This document shows positions 44,940 through 53,146 of a DNA stretch of 64,000 nt, piece after piece (position 1 is the first letter of the stretch; each line of letters starts with the position of its first letter). The translations under genes and the position numbers were made by a program. The stretch is from Neobacillus bataviensis LMG 21833 (GTDB taxonomy: Bacteria > Bacillota > Bacilli > Bacillales > Cytobacillaceae), in contig NZ_AJLS01000115.1 in NCBI RefSeq assembly GCF_000307875.1, positions 62,001 through 126,000 of the forward strand. Direction: 5' to 3'. The notes under the pieces are model-generated. The model saw nothing but the letters and a program-made list of their open reading frames with translations, was not told the DNA's origin and did not search any database.

Positions 44940-45044
44940 AATTCCGCCAAGTTTCAGATTAATTCCGCCAACTTGATCCAGAATCCCGCCAACCTATGAA
45001 TGAATTCCGCTAACTTTTCCATTAATTCCGCCAAACCCCATTTA
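44940..45044. repeat. tandem array, five units of exactly 21 bp (AATTCCGCCAA)
   Basis: AATTCCGCCAA (variants AATCCCGCCAA, AATTCCGCTAA) starts at 44940, 44961, 44982, 45003 and 45024, with no deviation from 21 bp. The remaining ten bases of each unit differ. It lies between the end of the yflT-like gene and the start of the 59-residue gene, both on the minus strand. Confidence 0.9.
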
Positions 45045-45068
45045 GACCCGGGATATATTCGTTTTAAG

Positions 45069-45395
45069 CTATGCTGATTTCGAGGCTACGACTATGACCC
45101 TGCCTTGATCCATTTCTTCCTCATAATGCTCGGCCGCAGCACGCGATAACCCCAATGATTCAAGCTTCGAGCGGAGTTCATCCCCGCGAGTTCGGAAGAC
45201 ATTTGCGATTGAATCGAAAACACCTTGCTCATCAACCCCAATTTTTTGAATGTCCAGGGATTCGGTTAGATCCTCTGAGCGGGGTTTATCGTGTGCCAAT
45301 AAATAAATCTCATTCTTCGTGAACCCCTGCATGATAAATTGGTCAATTTCCCTTTTTGCTTCGACACCATTTTCAACTACTTTTACATTTTCCAT
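45069..45395 (-). CDS. yflT: general stress protein, YflT/GSP17M family
   Basis: A 108-residue soluble protein with the YflT (heat-induced stress protein) domain: VENGVEAKREIDQFIMQGFT, EIYLLAHDKPRSEDLTESL and LSRAAAEHYEEEMDQGRVIV. ATG at 45395, seven bases after GGAGG. A sigma-B-type promoter (GTTTCA-14-GGTTAT) lies 40-70 bp upstream, consistent with the family's regulation in B. subtilis. Biochemical role unknown. Confidence 0.88.
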   Translation of the reverse strand: MENVKVVENGVEAKREIDQFIMQGFTKNEIYLLAHDKPRSEDLTESLDIQKIGVDEQGVFDSIANVFRTRGDELRSKLESLGLSRAAAEHYEEEMDQGRVIVVASKSA

Positions 45396-45435
45396 TTTCA
45401 TTCCTCCTTATTGTGTTTCGTGTTCTACTCGGTAT

Positions 45436-45461
45436 ATAACCGCTTCTTGAAAAATTGAAAC
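45436..45461 (-). promoter_or_regulatory. sigma-B promoter of yflT
   Basis: GTTTCA, 14 bp, GGTTAT on the minus strand, compared with the sigma-B consensus GTTTAA-N12-14-GGGTAT. Confidence 0.6.
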
Positions 45462-45483
45462 ATTTTTATGCAATTTATTATAG

Positions 45484-45509
45484 GTTACTAACTTCCCGAG
45501 TATGGGTAT
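45484..45509 (+). promoter_or_regulatory. sigma-B promoter of the zinc-ribbon/IDEAL gene
   Basis: GTTACT, 14 bp, GGGTAT, ending 40 bp before the start codon. It is divergent from the yflT promoter. Confidence 0.65.
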
Positions 45510-45549
45510 ATAGAAAATACTTGCTTCACATTAATTGGAGGTGTTTTAT

Positions 45550-45882
45550 ATGAAGAAACTGGTTTGTAAATATTGTGGAAACGCGGAATTTTATGTACTA
45601 AGTGTGAATGAAACACTTTGTAAATGCGGGGTGCGCTTAACCAAACCCAGTGATTATCTAAGAGAGGATTCGCCGAAATGGCGAGGGGATCAAAGGCGGC
45701 AAGCAGAGGCGATTTCAAAAATCAGCCTATTAAAAAGGGAAATTGACAAGTGTCTTGATGAACGAGACCAAGAACGATTTAAAAAGTTAACCTATGAATT
45801 ACGAGTCAGCCAATATGCCTTGACTGACTCGAAAGCACATTTCAAGGAACGATTAAATCAGAACGGAAAAACCTACAGTTAA
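45550..45882 (+). CDS. zinc-ribbon plus IDEAL-domain protein
   Basis: A 110-residue protein. The N-terminus is a zinc ribbon (CKYCGNAEFYVLSVNETLCKCG, cited as CKYCG and CKCG at about 6-28). The C-terminal half contains the IDEAL-type helix ISLLKREIDKCLDERDQERF then KKLTYELRVSQY (about 62-95). IDEAL domains occur in small Bacillus adaptor or regulatory proteins. ATG lies eight bases after GGAGG. A sigma-B promoter precedes it, so it is probably a stress-induced adaptor. Confidence 0.75.
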   Translation: MKKLVCKYCGNAEFYVLSVNETLCKCGVRLTKPSDYLREDSPKWRGDQRRQAEAISKISLLKREIDKCLDERDQERFKKLTYELRVSQYALTDSKAHFKERLNQNGKTYS

Positions 45883-45903
45883 TTTGGTCACTTCGACAAT
45901 CAG

Positions 45904-45928
45904 GTTTATTTTTCAAAAATGCGGGTAT
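45904..45928 (+). promoter_or_regulatory. sigma-B promoter of the GlsB-like gene
   Basis: GTTTAT, 13 bp, GGGTAT, 43 bp before the start codon. Confidence 0.75.
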
Positions 45929-45970
45929 TTCAATAAATAGATACAACAAAAAAAAAAGGAGAGATTGATT

Positions 45971-46225
45971 ATGGGATTTATTTGGTCATTAATTATTGGA
46001 GGCATCATCGGCTGGCTCGCGGGACTTATTATGGGACGTGACGTACCAGGCGGCATCATCGGCAATATTATCGCCGGATTTATCGGCGCATGGCTTGGAT
46101 CTTTACTATTAGGCGGCTGGGGTCCCGTCATCGGCGGATTTTACTTCATTCCGGCGCTCATCGGTGCGATTGCCCTCGTCTTTATCCTGAGCCTTATCTT
46201 AAAAGGAAAGAAACATACAGCTTAA
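45971..46225 (+). CDS. GlsB/YeaQ/YmgE family stress membrane protein
   Basis: An 84-residue, Gly-rich, three-helix membrane protein: IWSLIIGGIIGWLAGLIMGR, GGIIGNIIAGFIGAWLGSLL and PALIGAIALVFILSLILKGK. Family members accumulate in stress; the promoter here is sigma-B type. ATG at 45971, nine bases after AAGGAG. A strong terminator follows. Confidence 0.9.
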   Translation: MGFIWSLIIGGIIGWLAGLIMGRDVPGGIIGNIIAGFIGAWLGSLLLGGWGPVIGGFYFIPALIGAIALVFILSLILKGKKHTA

Positions 46226-46243
46226 TCGTGTAACCACCCAATA

Positions 46244-46272
46244 AGGGGCTGCCACAGGGGCAGCCTCTTTTT
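46244..46272 (+). terminator. intrinsic terminator of the GlsB-like gene
   Basis: AGGGGCTGCC and GGCAGCCTCT pair around ACAGG; TTTTTTG follows. Confidence 0.9.
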
Positions 46273-46301
46273 TGTGTGTGTAACTTACGGTAAGGATAGA
46301 G

Positions 46302-46326
46302 GTTTATTTTTCGGCATGACGGGTAA
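46302..46326 (+). promoter_or_regulatory. sigma-B-like promoter with a long structured leader
   Basis: GTTTAT, 13 bp, GGGTAA. The next start codon is about 190 bp downstream; the gap contains hairpins AAGGGA/TCCCTT, CGGCTTCGGAGCCG and GTAAG/CTTAC (about 46355-46455). A leader or a small RNA is possible. Confidence 0.55.
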
Positions 46327-46517
46327 TTCATACATAAATAAACCTTTTGGAGAATTCAAGGGAAGACCTCCCTTACGATTTAATAGAATAACTATTCAGA
46401 CTGGATCGGCTTCGGAGCCGTAAGGATGTAAGAGAGGTAGGGCTTACGTCGTTTAGTTAAAATGAATCAACTCATTTGGAAAGGTAACCTAGAATAAAAG
46501 AAATTGGAGATGATCAA

Positions 46518-46868
46518 ATGGAACTGCCAAAACATAGCTACTATATTAATATTCAGTCTCATGAAATAGCACGGGAGCCTTTTGGTTCGGAATGGAATTT
46601 TAAAATTGAAGCGACGGATCGTCAAATCACAAGTCTTAAACAGTTGTTTGATGATAACGACAAAACAGATTGGGAAAGCTATATCCGCTCCCATATTCCT
46701 TTTCTTGAATATCACCATGATCCCCAAAATCAGGAATACGATGTACGAATGGTGATCATCTACGCCATCCTCTATCAGCTTGGAGATACTAAAACCCGCG
46801 CTCATATTCAGGAGATGGGGATATTAAATGAGGACTTTTTGGACAAAAAAAATGCAAGTTTTAAATAA
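46518..46868 (+). CDS. hypothetical protein, 116 residues
   Basis: A soluble protein reading MELPKHSYYINIQSHEIARE, then KIEATDRQITSLKQLFDDND and VRMVIIYAILYQLGDTKTRA. Bacillaceae homologues are usually listed as hydrolase/acyltransferase-like or unknown; no catalytic motif is visible. ATG lies eight bases after GGAG. It is probably expressed from the sigma-B-like promoter at 46302. A bidirectional terminator separates it from cls. Confidence 0.65.
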   Translation: MELPKHSYYINIQSHEIAREPFGSEWNFKIEATDRQITSLKQLFDDNDKTDWESYIRSHIPFLEYHHDPQNQEYDVRMVIIYAILYQLGDTKTRAHIQEMGILNEDFLDKKNASFK

Positions 46869-46874
46869 AAAAAC

Positions 46875-46914
46875 AATGGGGCTTTCTCTTCCAACGAGAA
46901 AGCCCCATTTGTTT
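46875..46914. terminator. bidirectional terminator between the 116-residue gene and cls
   Basis: AATGGGGCTTTCTC and GAGAAAGCCCCATT form a 14-bp perfect stem with TGTTTTTAC on one side and TTGTTTTTTTA on the other. Confidence 0.93.
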
Positions 46915-46922
46915 TTACTAAA

Positions 46923-48425
46923 TTATAAAATCCCTGAGAACAGGCGGGCAAATGATTCTTTTCCTTTCACTGTCATCTTCCGTTTATAGAACTCCACAGG
47001 GGTGATACGTCGGCATTCCCTTAAATCCTCCTCAAAATGCTTCACTAAATCAGCGATCGAATCGGTCGCTGTTAAAAATAAATTCACCTCAAAGTTCAAG
47101 TGAAAGCTGCGCATATCGACATTTGCCGTCCCAACCGAGGCAAGATCGCCATCGACAATGACCACCTTTTTATGCAAAAAACCTTTTTGATAGGAATAAA
47201 TTTCAATGCCTGCACGCAACAGCTCAGGAAAATAGGACTGGGTCGCATATTGGGTGAGAAAACCGTCATTGGTGTCAGGCACCATCAGACGGACTTGAAT
47301 ACCCTTTCTTGCTGCAACGCGTAAGGCTGTTTGAATCGCTTGGTTCGGTATAAAATACGGGGTGGCAATCCAAATCGATTTCGTCGCACAAGTAAACATC
47401 GCATAATAATGGTCACTCATATTGTCTCGTGTTTCCGGGCCCGTTGCCACCACATGCACCAAACCATTGTCATGAATAGGATATTCCTTCATATATCGCT
47501 CATCGTCAAACAACGTCTCCCCGCACACATACTTCCAGTCCAATAAAAAGACTGCATGAAGTGTCTGCACCGCTTCCCCTTCAAGAACTACATGGGTATC
47601 ACACCAAAAACCAAATTCATCATCCTCTCCAAGGTATTCGATGCCGACATTGAGACCGCCGACAAAACCCACTTTGCCATCAATAATAATAATTTTTCGA
47701 TGATTGCGGAAGTTGAATTTCTGATTATACCAAGCGGTTTTGAGCGGTAAAAAGGGATACACTTGAATGCCAGCTGCCACCATTTTCTTCGTGACGGCAC
47801 TTAAAAAAGAATAACTGCCGACCGCATCCACCATGAGCCGGATTTCGACGCCTTCCCGCACCTTGGCCATTAAAATGTCAATTAACTCCTGCCCAAGGCG
47901 GTCAGAGCGGAAAATATAATATTCCAAATGGATAAAATCCTTCGCGGCCATCAGGCGCCGTTTAATTTCCTCAAAGGTTTCCGTGCCGTTATTTAACACT
48001 GTGGTCATCGTGTTTTGATTTTGATCGGTTAAGGTCACCCGGTTCAAATAATCGGCAAAACTGCGCTGGTGGTCATTTAGCTGCGACACATCCAGCGCAC
48101 GCTGTTTTTTACTGATGGATTCGAATAATTCACGGTCACTCATCCGCTTTGATTTGAACAATTCTCCTTTCACGAGCAGCTGACCGGAGTAGACATAGAA
48201 AATATAGCCTCCTACCGGAAATAACACTAAAATATAGGTCCATAGTAATGTATTTTGCGGTGGTCGGTTTTCGAGCCACAATGCCTGCACAGTGGAGATA
48301 ATAATCAAGCCATAAAGACCGATTGACAGCCCTTTCCACTTAAACGGCAGACCTGTAAATAAAACCAAGTAGCATAAAATAAGCATCACGATGACAAAGA
48401 AAAATTCCAAGCGTTTACGTTTCAT
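46923..48425 (-). CDS. cls: cardiolipin synthase
   Basis: A 500-residue phospholipase-D-family enzyme that condenses two phosphatidylglycerols into cardiolipin in the membrane. Two N-terminal helices (about 8-60) precede the HKD motifs HRKIIIIDGKVGFVGGLNVG and HKKVVIVDGDLASVGTANVD. ATG at 48425, with GGGAG nine bases upstream; GTG one codon earlier is possible. A sigma-B promoter precedes it. Residues 381-385 (MVPDT) are encoded by a sequence identical to the class A repeat; the flanking sequence is normal for the family. Confidence 0.94.
   Translation of the reverse strand: MKRKRLEFFFVIVMLILCYLVLFTGLPFKWKGLSIGLYGLIIISTVQALWLENRPPQNTLLWTYILVLFPVGGYIFYVYSGQLLVKGELFKSKRMSDRELFESISKKQRALDVSQLNDHQRSFADYLNRVTLTDQNQNTMTTVLNNGTETFEEIKRRLMAAKDFIHLEYYIFRSDRLGQELIDILMAKVREGVEIRLMVDAVGSYSFLSAVTKKMVAAGIQVYPFLPLKTAWYNQKFNFRNHRKIIIIDGKVGFVGGLNVGIEYLGEDDEFGFWCDTHVVLEGEAVQTLHAVFLLDWKYVCGETLFDDERYMKEYPIHDNGLVHVVATGPETRDNMSDHYYAMFTCATKSIWIATPYFIPNQAIQTALRVAARKGIQVRLMVPDTNDGFLTQYATQSYFPELLRAGIEIYSYQKGFLHKKVVIVDGDLASVGTANVDMRSFHLNFEVNLFLTATDSIADLVKHFEEDLRECRRITPVEFYKRKMTVKGKESFARLFSGIL
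47271..47283. repeat. class A repeat sequence inside cls
   Basis: GGTGTCAGGCACC on the plus strand, coding MVPDT of Cls in the same frame as the two copies in ywqA. Confidence 0.6.
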
Positions 48426-48459
48426 CACGACGTTCTCCCTACATCTTTTTTAAGATGAA

Positions 48460-48485
48460 ATACCCTTTATTTAATATGATGAAAC
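48460..48485 (-). promoter_or_regulatory. sigma-B promoter of cls
   Basis: GTTTCA, 14 bp, GGGTAT, about 35 bp before the start codon. Confidence 0.75.
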
Positions 48486-48488
48486 AAA

Positions 48489-48540
48489 AGGTACCTGCCT
48501 CCAATGCGTTAACACCATAACGCATTGGGGTCAGGCACCT
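48489..48540 (-). terminator. palindromic repeat after rsbM (class A/B hybrid)
   Basis: CCAATGCGTTA and TAACGCATTGG form an 11-bp perfect inner stem; outer arms AGGTGCCTGACC and GCAGGTACCT are nearly complementary. CTTTTGTTTC follows on the minus strand. It begins one base beyond the rsbM stop and shares CGCATTAACGCAT-type sequence with the sigB palindrome at 54314. Confidence 0.75.
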
Positions 48541-48541
48541 T

Positions 48542-49396
48542 CTACACCTTCCGATAAATCCGCTCATGCAGATTAAATTCCTCATATTGTATTCCTTTAG
48601 GCATAAACAAGATGGATTCTTTGCTGCCAAGCCCGATGAAGCCGCCATCTGCCAGACTGTTGTACATCAAGCGATGAACCTGTTGCTGCAGGCCATTGTC
48701 AAAATAAATCATGACATTGCGGCAGAGAATCACATGAAATTCATTGAACGAGCCATCTGTCACCAGGTTATGCTGGGCAAAAATGAGCTTCTCCGCCAAA
48801 CCAGGCTGGAAATAAGCAAATTGATGGTCTGTCGTATAGTACTCGGAGAAGGCCTTATTACCGCCGGCTTTCAAATAATTCTTCGTATATTGCTGCATTT
48901 TCTTCAAAGGAAAAGCTCCCTTTTGCGCAGCGGTCAAGGCCTTTGCGTTCATATCGGTCGCATAGATGGTGGTCTTATCCGCAAGGCCCTCTTCCTGGAT
49001 CAGGATGGCCATCGAATAGACCTCCTCCCCGGTCGCGCAGCCGGCATGCCAAATCCGAATCTCCGGCAGCTCTCTAAGAAGCGGCACCACCTCGCTGCGA
49101 AAGGCGGCGAAGAAGTCCGGGTCGCGATACATTTCCGTCATCCGGATCGACAAATCATTCAATAATCGCTCCAAAAATCCCTGTTCATGAAGTACTTTTT
49201 CCAATAAAGCCGTTATCGTCGGCAGCCGCTCCGCCTTCATCCGATTCAAAATCCTTCTGCAGAGCGATGCCCGCACGTACCCGCGGAAGTCGTAACCATA
49301 CTTCTGATATAATCCCTCGAGCAGCAAATTGATTTCGATTTCCTGAAGTTCATTCAGCGGCAATGCCTCTGTCTCTAGGTCGGACTGTGTCTTCAT
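48542..49396 (-). CDS. rsbM: CheR-like methyltransferase RsbM
   Basis: A 284-residue SAM-dependent methyltransferase of the CheR fold: N-terminal helical domain (GYDFRGYVRASLCRRILNRM), SAM motif WHAGCATGEEVYSMA and ILCRNVMIYFD. No CheB or receptor genes are near. Instead it overlaps the hybrid kinase gene by four bases (ATGA). In B. cereus, RsbM methylates the kinase RsbK and restrains sigma-B activation, so the same role is inferred. ATG at 49396 is preceded by AGGTGG at seven bases. Confidence 0.85.
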   Translation of the reverse strand: MKTQSDLETEALPLNELQEIEINLLLEGLYQKYGYDFRGYVRASLCRRILNRMKAERLPTITALLEKVLHEQGFLERLLNDLSIRMTEMYRDPDFFAAFRSEVVPLLRELPEIRIWHAGCATGEEVYSMAILIQEEGLADKTTIYATDMNAKALTAAQKGAFPLKKMQQYTKNYLKAGGNKAFSEYYTTDHQFAYFQPGLAEKLIFAQHNLVTDGSFNEFHVILCRNVMIYFDNGLQQQVHRLMYNSLADGGFIGLGSKESILFMPKGIQYEEFNLHERIYRKV

Positions 49397-52149
49397 TGCG
49401 GATCCACCTGCTCCGTCAGCCATACCCGCATCAGCGAGAAGAGCTGGTCAATATTTAAAGGCTTCATTATATAATCAGACGCCCCTGCTTCCATACATTT
49501 ATCGCGTTCGCCCTTCATGGCCTTGGCGGTCAAAGCGATAATCGGCAGGGACTGCATGCCGAGATCCTGGCGAATGACCTGCATCGCCTCATACCCGCCC
49601 ATGACCGGCATCATAATATCCATAAAAATCAGGTCGAAATCGGCTTGTTGCCGCAGCATTTCAATGGCGCGCTTCCCATTTTCAGCTACCTCTACAGTAA
49701 CCCCTTTTCTTTCTAGAGCAGTAACCAGCGCGAACACATTCCGTCCGTCGTCCTCAACCAGAAGTACCTTTTTTCCTTTAAAAAGCAAATCGCCTGAGCT
49801 CTCGACTTCAGTCGGTTCGTCCGCAGGGACTTCTTCCTCCGTTAGGACGCGCGTACTTGCGGCCACTTCCTCCAGTGCCAGACCATAATCATCCACTCGA
49901 CCATAGTAGTCAGACTCCAGTTTGCACGGAATATATAACGTAAACGTGCTTCCCTTACCCGGCTCGCTTTGAACGTGGAGGGCGCCGCCGAGCAGCTTGG
50001 TAAATTCGCGGCAAATCGATAAGCCCAGCCCTGTCCCGCCATATTGCCGGTTCGTGGTACCGTCCACCTGTTGAAAGGCATCGAAAATAATTTGCTGCTT
50101 TTCGAGTGGAATCCCGATTCCGGTATCGGTAACCGAAATCGCCAGTACCCCCTCCTCTGCTTGGATATCGGGCACCTCTTCAGGGGCAGCCATTTCCATT
50201 CGCACCGTTACCGAGCCCCGTTCCGTAAATTTAAAGGCATTTGACAACAGATTTTTCAAAATTTGCTGCAGTCGTTGGCCGTCCGTCAAAATAACCGCAG
50301 GGACGTCTGGGTCGGTCAACACGTTAAACATCACATTCTTATTCGCTGCGACTGGGTCGAACAGATTCCGCATCATCTGTGGAATTTCTGTCACATTCAC
50401 TTCATCTGTCAAAATTTCAATTTTTCCCGCTTCAATTTTCGATAAATCGAGGATATCATCAATCAAGCGCAGCAAATCCCCGCCGGAGGTATTGACCACA
50501 CGGGCGTATTCGCTCACTTCTGCGCTGTCCATTTCCGTGTTACTCTCCATCAGCATTTGCGACAGAATCAGAATGCTGTTCAATGGCGTCCGAAGCTCAT
50601 GCGACATGTTCGCAAGAAAATCCGTTTTGTACTGCGAACTCATTTGCAGCTTCAGCGAATACTCCTCCAGCTCATCCTTCGCTTTTTTCAAATCATACGC
50701 CCGTTGTTCGGCAAATTGCTTCTGCTCTTCTAAAAATTCATTGGTCACCTTGAGTTGTTCCTGCTGCATTTGCAATTCTTCCGATTGCGCCTGCAGTTCT
50801 TCTGATTGCGCCTGTAGTTCTTCGGTTAAAATTTGCGATTCCCCGAGCAGCCTTTCCACTTCCATCCGCCCGTTCACACTAGAAATCACCGACCCAAACT
50901 TGTCCTGAAGCAAGTCCAGCAGTGTTAGGTGCTGCGCAAGAAATGGCTGGAACGCGGCGAATTCGACCACCGCTTCAACCCTATCCTCAAAGAGAATCGG
51001 GGCAATTAATAAATTCGTTGGCGAAGAAGCCCCTAAGCCTGAGGTCACTTCAAAATGCTCCTCCGGCAGCTTATCAATCAAAAATATTCGCTTATCAGCC
51101 GCTGCTTGACCGATTAGCCCTTCACCCAAGCGAAAGCTCGCCGCGACCCGCTCTTCATTCGCAATCGCGTAGCCGGCGACTTTGACGTAATCCACTAAGC
51201 CGCCTTGACTCCGGCGAAGATAGACAACCCCGTAAGTCGCTTCGAGCAACGGAGCAAGCTTAGTCACAAACGCTTGCGACAGTTCGGTAATATCGGTAAT
51301 CCCTTGATACATAGTGGAAATGTCCGTCATGCTTTCCTGTACCCAGCTCTGTCTTTCAAGATTGCTCAGGAGGCTGTTCATCGCCTCTGCCAGCTCCTGG
51401 GTTTCGTCACGCGTATTCACTTTGATCCTTGTTGTCAGATCAACCTCTGATTCTGAGTCAGTAATACTCTTAATCGCCTCAACCACTTGTTTAATCGTTC
51501 TCACAATAGAATTCGACAGGAAGAAGGCAGTAACAATCGTAATCACCGTCACCAAAATGATAATCGCATACAAGGTTATTTTTAAATTTGTATTGTTTTG
51601 ATTGAGCTGGGTAATCCGATTAGCCGTCAATTGCTTTTCATTGGTGAGAAAGGAATCTAACTGCGTGCGCAGCTGGTCGGTCAGTTTCTTTCCGGTATTT
51701 TTCGTGAAATGCTCGTCCAGCGCCTCGACGTTGTTCGCCTTTTTTTGATTAATTACGTATTCCCCAGATTTCTCTATCCAGGTCATCATCAGCGGTTTAA
51801 TCTCGTCCAAATTCCCCTTCTGGCTCCCGTTATCTCCTAACATGGAATGCAATTTATTGTAATTGTCCAGCCAGCTCCGGCTCGCCAGATTATAGGGCTC
51901 AAGATACTCCTCATTGCCCGTGATCACATATCCTCTCATCCCGGTTTCCATTTGGAGGATATTTTTTTGAATTTGATTCGCTAGGTCGTGGACTTCAATA
52001 TCGTGTTTGGATACGAAATCAACCTCATTCTGCAAAGCTGTCATTCTATTAATCACGATCAACAGGGATAGCACCAAGCAGACCAATATGGTTAAGTAGC
52101 CAGTAATAATTTTGGCATGGATGTTGTAATTCCAACCTTTGATTGTCAT
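49393..52149 (-). CDS. rsbK: hybrid sensor histidine kinase RsbK
   Basis: A 918-residue membrane kinase. Helix 1 is at about 13-33, followed by an external CHASE3-like domain to about 180, helix 2 at about 190-210, HAMP to about 265, a GAF-type domain to about 430, and a coiled coil with three LQAQSEE repeats. HisKA has FLANMSHELRTPLNSI, the ATPase domain DTGIGIP and GGTGLGLSI, and a C-terminal receiver VLLVEDD with MDIMMPVMGG (about 770-910). With RsbM and RsbY it matches the B. cereus pathway, where RsbK passes phosphate to RsbY. ATG at 52149 follows GGGGGCG. A sigma-B-type promoter upstream implies positive feedback. Confidence 0.88.
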   Translation of the reverse strand: MTIKGWNYNIHAKIITGYLTILVCLVLSLLIVINRMTALQNEVDFVSKHDIEVHDLANQIQKNILQMETGMRGYVITGNEEYLEPYNLASRSWLDNYNKLHSMLGDNGSQKGNLDEIKPLMMTWIEKSGEYVINQKKANNVEALDEHFTKNTGKKLTDQLRTQLDSFLTNEKQLTANRITQLNQNNTNLKITLYAIIILVTVITIVTAFFLSNSIVRTIKQVVEAIKSITDSESEVDLTTRIKVNTRDETQELAEAMNSLLSNLERQSWVQESMTDISTMYQGITDITELSQAFVTKLAPLLEATYGVVYLRRSQGGLVDYVKVAGYAIANEERVAASFRLGEGLIGQAAADKRIFLIDKLPEEHFEVTSGLGASSPTNLLIAPILFEDRVEAVVEFAAFQPFLAQHLTLLDLLQDKFGSVISSVNGRMEVERLLGESQILTEELQAQSEELQAQSEELQMQQEQLKVTNEFLEEQKQFAEQRAYDLKKAKDELEEYSLKLQMSSQYKTDFLANMSHELRTPLNSILILSQMLMESNTEMDSAEVSEYARVVNTSGGDLLRLIDDILDLSKIEAGKIEILTDEVNVTEIPQMMRNLFDPVAANKNVMFNVLTDPDVPAVILTDGQRLQQILKNLLSNAFKFTERGSVTVRMEMAAPEEVPDIQAEEGVLAISVTDTGIGIPLEKQQIIFDAFQQVDGTTNRQYGGTGLGLSICREFTKLLGGALHVQSEPGKGSTFTLYIPCKLESDYYGRVDDYGLALEEVAASTRVLTEEEVPADEPTEVESSGDLLFKGKKVLLVEDDGRNVFALVTALERKGVTVEVAENGKRAIEMLRQQADFDLIFMDIMMPVMGGYEAMQVIRQDLGMQSLPIIALTAKAMKGERDKCMEAGASDYIMKPLNIDQLFSLMRVWLTEQVDPQ

Positions 52150-52227
52150 CGCCCCCGGTATTAAAATATACCTTATTCTACCATAAATCGTTCCGTTTTG
52201 AATGGAGCACACACTTTTACCTACTAA

Positions 52228-52253
52228 TTACCCATTTCTCTTTTTCACGAAAC
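52228..52253 (-). promoter_or_regulatory. sigma-B promoter of rsbK
   Basis: GTTTCG, 14 bp, GGGTAA on the minus strand, about 80 bp before the chosen start. It is divergent from the dps promoter. Confidence 0.55.
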
Positions 52254-52279
52254 CTTCTTTTTGAAAAATTTATTTAGTG

Positions 52280-52305
52280 GTTTCAATCAGTTTGGGGGTG
52301 GGTAC
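52280..52305 (+). promoter_or_regulatory. sigma-B promoter of dps
   Basis: GTTTCA, 14 bp, GGGTAC, 35 bp before the start codon. Confidence 0.7.
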
Positions 52306-52339
52306 AAAAACTAGTATCAACTATATGGAGGTATGTAAA

Positions 52340-52795
52340 ATGGCAAAAACAAAAGAAAAGGTTTTATCATCAGATGTGCTCGACAAGCAGGTGGCGAATT
52401 TCTCTGTTCTGTATATGAAGCTGCATCATTATCATTGGTATGTAAAAGGTGAGAATTTTTTCACGCTGCACGTTAAGTTTGGAGAATGGTATGCGGAGGC
52501 GGCGTTACATCTTGATACGATCGCCGAACGAATGCTGGCAATTGGAGCGTTACCGACGGCTACTTTAAAAGAGCAATTGGAGATGGCTTCGCTTGAGGAG
52601 GCTAGCGGCAGCGAGAGTGCAGGTGAGATGGTTCGAGCCTTGGCCGATGACTTTGACACTATTTGCACAGAGCTTACAGAGGGAATCACCACAGCCGAAG
52701 ACAACGACGATCAGCCAACCGCGGATTTGTTCATTGCGATTCGGACGTCGTTAGAAAAGCATAAATGGATGCTTGAGGCGTACTTGGCGGAATAA
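52340..52795 (+). CDS. dps: Dps-family ferritin-like DNA-protection protein
   Basis: A 151-residue four-helix protein forming a 12-mer that oxidises and stores iron, protecting DNA from peroxide. The intersubunit ferroxidase ligands appear in KLHHYHWYVKG and EAALHLDTIAERML. ATG at 52340, eight bases after GGAGG. A sigma-B promoter upstream fits starvation/stress induction. A terminator follows at 52820. Confidence 0.94.
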   Translation: MAKTKEKVLSSDVLDKQVANFSVLYMKLHHYHWYVKGENFFTLHVKFGEWYAEAALHLDTIAERMLAIGALPTATLKEQLEMASLEEASGSESAGEMVRALADDFDTICTELTEGITTAEDNDDQPTADLFIAIRTSLEKHKWMLEAYLAE

Positions 52796-52819
52796 GTTTG
52801 GGTTCTTAGGCGAAAAAAT

Positions 52820-52845
52820 AGGTGCCAGCGGGGATGCTGGCACCT
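52820..52845 (+). terminator. intrinsic terminator of dps
   Basis: AGGTGCCAGC and GCTGGCACCT pair around GGGGAT, followed by TGCTTTGGCTTT. Confidence 0.8.
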
Positions 52846-52858
52846 TGCTTTGGCTTTA

Positions 52859-53070
52859 GGTTACCTTTTTCATAGATTCCTACAAAATCGGGCACGTAGA
52901 ACCTTTCTATGTTACCTTTTTCATAGTTTCTTACTGAATCGGGCACGTAGTACCCTTCTAGGTTACCTTTTTCATAGATTTCCCACGAATCGGTCACGTA
53001 GAACCCTTTTACGTTACCTTTTTCATAGATTCCTCACAAATCGGTCACGTAGAACCGCTCTTCATCAACC
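52859..53070. repeat. tandem array, about four units of 51 bp (TCGGTCACGTAGAACC)
   Basis: Units start at 52888, 52939, 52990 and 53041, after a partial unit. Each has TCGG(G/T)CACGTAGAACC, then ACGTTACCTTTTTCATAG. The same family as the 52-bp array at 1449-1680. It lies between the converging dps and rsbY genes; 53071-53146 holds nothing recognisable. Confidence 0.9.
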
Positions 53071-53146
53071 TTTTGTAGAGCAGGAAGAACTATCGCCGAT
53101 TGGACGATTGCCGCACGCCCATCCGCCGATTATCCCCCCCACCCAA

